Shown: positions 62,289-64,000 of the stretch, piece after piece | How positions within the stretch are numbered: position 1 is the stretch's first letter | Layout: each line of letters opens with the position of its first letter | Source of the DNA: Curtobacterium pusillum | GTDB taxonomy: Bacteria > Actinomycetota > Actinomycetes > Actinomycetales > Microbacteriaceae | NCBI GenBank assembly: GCA_002025645.1 | Contig: CP018783.1 | Span: 2,418,001-2,482,000, forward strand | Direction: 5' to 3' | DNA length: 64,000 nt | Position numbers and translations under genes: made by a program | The notes under the pieces: generated by a model | What the model was told of the DNA's origin: nothing | Database searches by the model: none | The model's input: the letters and a program-made list of their open reading frames with translations, nothing else

Positions 62289-63238
62289 GCACCCTCGACA
62301 TCGCCGTCGTCGGGTCCGGGTACATGGGCGGCGGGATCGCCCAGGTCCTCGCCCTCGCCGGCCACACCGTCCGGATCGCGGACGTCTCCGCCGAGATCGC
62401 CGCGTCCAACCGCGCACGGCTCATCGCGGAGACGGAGCAGTTCGTCGCGGACGGCCTGTTCCCCGCGGACGCCGTGTCGCGCGTCGACGCCCACCTCAGC
62501 GCCGCGACGTCCATCGAGGAAGCGGTCGCCACGGCCGAGTTCATCGAGGAAGCCGTGCCCGAGAAGCTCGAGATCAAGCACGCGACCCTCCGCCGGATCA
62601 GCGAGGCCGCCCGCCCCGACGCCGTGATCGGCTCGAACACCTCGACGATCCTCATCGCGTCACTCGCCGAGGTCGTGGTCGGACCGGAGCGGTTCCTCGG
62701 CGTCCACTTCTCGAACCCCGCCCCGTTCATCCCCGGCGTCGAGCTCATCCCTCACCCGACGACGAACGAGCACGCGATCGAGGTCGGCGAGGCCGTCGTC
62801 GCCGCCACGGGCAAGCAGTCCGCGCGGGTCAAGGACTCGACCGGGTTCGTCCTCAACCGGCTGCAGTACGCCCTGTTCGAGGAGGCCACGAAGATCGCCG
62901 ACGAGGGCATCGCCAGCCCCGACGACATCGACACGATCGTCCGGACCACCTTCGGGTTCCGCCTGCCGTTCTTCGGCCCCTTCGCGATCGCCGACATGGC
63001 GGGGCTCGACGTCTACGCGTTCTGCTTCGAGTCGCTGCAGACCCGCTGGCCCGAGCGCTTCGCGACCCCCGCGTCGCTGCAGCAGCACGTCGACGCTGGC
63101 GAGCTCGGCACGAAGTCCGGTGCGGGGTACCTCGAGGTGCCCGCCGACCGGACACCGGAGCTCGTTGCCTACCGGAACAAGGCGTACGTCGCCATGCAGA
63201 AGCTCCTCGACGAGCTCGGCCCGGCACCGATCCACTGA
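62285..63238 (+). CDS. 3-hydroxyacyl-CoA dehydrogenase-like NAD-dependent 3-hydroxy acid dehydrogenase
   Basis: A 317-residue dehydrogenase with the NAD site IAVVGSGYMGGGIAQVLALAGH at the N-terminus, EEAVPEKLEIKHATLRRI, SNTSTILIASLAE and HFSNPAPFIPGVELI, then the HCDH C-terminal domain. This single-function form includes lambda-crystallin/L-gulonate 3-dehydrogenase-type enzymes as well as hydroxybutyryl-CoA dehydrogenase; with a TIM-barrel isomerase, an SDR and GntR regulator around it, a sugar-acid substrate is more likely than an acyl-CoA. Coupled to the upstream gene; 11 bp before the SDR. Confidence 0.85.
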   Translation: MSTLDIAVVGSGYMGGGIAQVLALAGHTVRIADVSAEIAASNRARLIAETEQFVADGLFPADAVSRVDAHLSAATSIEEAVATAEFIEEAVPEKLEIKHATLRRISEAARPDAVIGSNTSTILIASLAEVVVGPERFLGVHFSNPAPFIPGVELIPHPTTNEHAIEVGEAVVAATGKQSARVKDSTGFVLNRLQYALFEEATKIADEGIASPDDIDTIVRTTFGFRLPFFGPFAIADMAGLDVYAFCFESLQTRWPERFATPASLQQHVDAGELGTKSGAGYLEVPADRTPELVAYRNKAYVAMQKLLDELGPAPIH

Positions 63239-63249
63239 GGGGACAGACC

Positions 63250-64000
63250 ATGAGCGACCAGAACCAGGACCACACCGTCGTCCTCACCGGAGCGGCCTCA
63301 CCGCGGGGCATCGGCCGGGCGACCGCCCACCACCTCGCGGAGGCGGGCTGGAACGTCGGGATCATCGACCTCGACCAGACCGCGAGCGAGCAGGTCGCCG
63401 CGGAGATCCGCGAGCAGCACGGCGTCCGGGCCGTGGGCGCTGGAGCGAACGTCGCCGACGAGTCCGCCGTCCGTGCTGCCTTCGACACGATCGAGGCGCA
63501 GCTACCGCGCGTCACCGCGCTCGTGAACCTCGCCGGGGTGTCCTCGGCGCACGCCTACCTCGACCTGCCCGAGGGGGAGTGGCACCGCGTGCTGTCGATC
63601 AACCTCGACGGCGTGCACTTCGCGAGCCTGCGAGCGGCGGAGTCGATGGTGCAGCACGGCTACGGACGCATCGTGAACCTGTCGTCCGTCTCCGCCCAGC
63701 GCGGCGGCGGGACCTTCAGCAAGACGCCGTACACGGTCGCCAAGGCCGGCGTGATCGGTCTGACCCGCGGTCTCGCCCGGGAGCTCGGACCGAAGGGCGT
63801 CACGGTCAATGCGATCGCCCCCGGGCCGATCGACACGGACATCATGGGCGGCACGCTGTCCGAGGAGCGGAAGGTCGAGCTGGCCGCCGACGGGGTCCTG
63901 CCCCGGATCGGGACGCCGCGGGACATCGCGGCCGCTGTCGCCTACCTCATCGGCGAGGACGCCGGGTTCGTCACCGGTCAGACGCTGAACGTCGACGGCG
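63250..64000 (+). CDS. short-chain dehydrogenase/reductase (cut by the window end)
   Basis: The first 250 residues of a classical SDR: TGAASPRGIGRATAHHL cofactor loop, IIDLDQ (Asp selecting NAD), NLAGVSSAH, catalytic Ser in LSSVSAQRGGG, YTVAKAG with Tyr/Lys, APGPIDTDIM and the near-terminal GFVTGQTLNVDG. Only a few residues should be missing after base 64000. GAGGGGACAG precedes the ATG. Third gene of the GntR-palindrome operon, probably oxidising or reducing a sugar acid or keto acid intermediate. Confidence 0.9.
   Translation, partial: MSDQNQDHTVVLTGAASPRGIGRATAHHLAEAGWNVGIIDLDQTASEQVAAEIREQHGVRAVGAGANVADESAVRAAFDTIEAQLPRVTALVNLAGVSSAHAYLDLPEGEWHRVLSINLDGVHFASLRAAESMVQHGYGRIVNLSSVSAQRGGGTFSKTPYTVAKAGVIGLTRGLARELGPKGVTVNAIAPGPIDTDIMGGTLSEERKVELAADGVLPRIGTPRDIAAAVAYLIGEDAGFVTGQTLNVDG

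Overview
The window is about 64 kb of very GC-rich actinobacterial chromosome. Gene order at the left end (DUF721/DciA-gyrB-gyrA-DUF3566-tRNA-Ile-tRNA-Ala, then ppiA, rhomboid, crgA, trpG/pabA, pknB-pknA-pbpA-rodA-pstP-fhaB-fhaA and tRNA-Leu) is the conserved block next to oriC in Actinobacteria. Protein details fit Microbacteriaceae, most likely Curtobacterium; that genus assignment is inference from style, not from a search. No insertion sequence, prophage, CRISPR array or rRNA was seen.

Layout. 1-19.4 kb: core replication, cell-wall and Ser/Thr-kinase genes, with three tRNAs. 19.4-21.3 kb: a small membrane protein, a NudK-type Nudix hydrolase and a TetR regulator. 21.3-33.2 kb: two polyamine/GABA clusters (pucR-like regulator diverging from gabT-gabD-puo; then an aldehyde dehydrogenase, an APC permease, agmatine deiminase and N-carbamoylputrescine amidase read as one operon), separated by a VapBC-type toxin-antitoxin pair. 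33.2-37 kb: a VOC protein, an SDR with a palindromic operator, a beheaded MmyB/XRE-type regulator, and a two-gene unit of an AAA ATPase and a channel-like membrane protein. 37-47.4 kb: a third polyamine cluster (Lrp regulator, aminotransferase and two FAD oxidases diverging from an aldehyde dehydrogenase and a PotABCD-type transporter). 47.4-50.7 kb: a tiny membrane protein, a possible structured RNA, and a GMC oxidoreductase with a hydrolase/GMC-small-subunit fusion. 50.8-58.2 kb: a GCS2/ATP-grasp ligase fusion, an asparagine-synthetase-type amidotransferase, an S9 peptidase and a GNAT, reminiscent of the NAGGN osmolyte trio. 58.2-64 kb: a DAO-type oxidase, a secreted matrixin-like protease, and a GntR-controlled sugar-acid-like operon running off the end.

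Together the middle 26 kb encode uptake of polyamines and amino acids and routes from agmatine and putrescine through 4-aminobutanal and GABA to succinate, with three aldehyde dehydrogenases, two class III aminotransferases and two amine oxidases. The most unusual non-coding signals are a cluster of DnaA-box sequences between two terminators in the convergent rhomboid/crgA gap (8.73-8.92 kb), a family of hairpin repeats built on a GGACTGGAGGCGCGG core, a multi-hairpin block at 47.67-47.81 kb, and many genes whose start codon lies 6-7 nt after a TANNNT -10 hexamer, suggesting leaderless transcripts.
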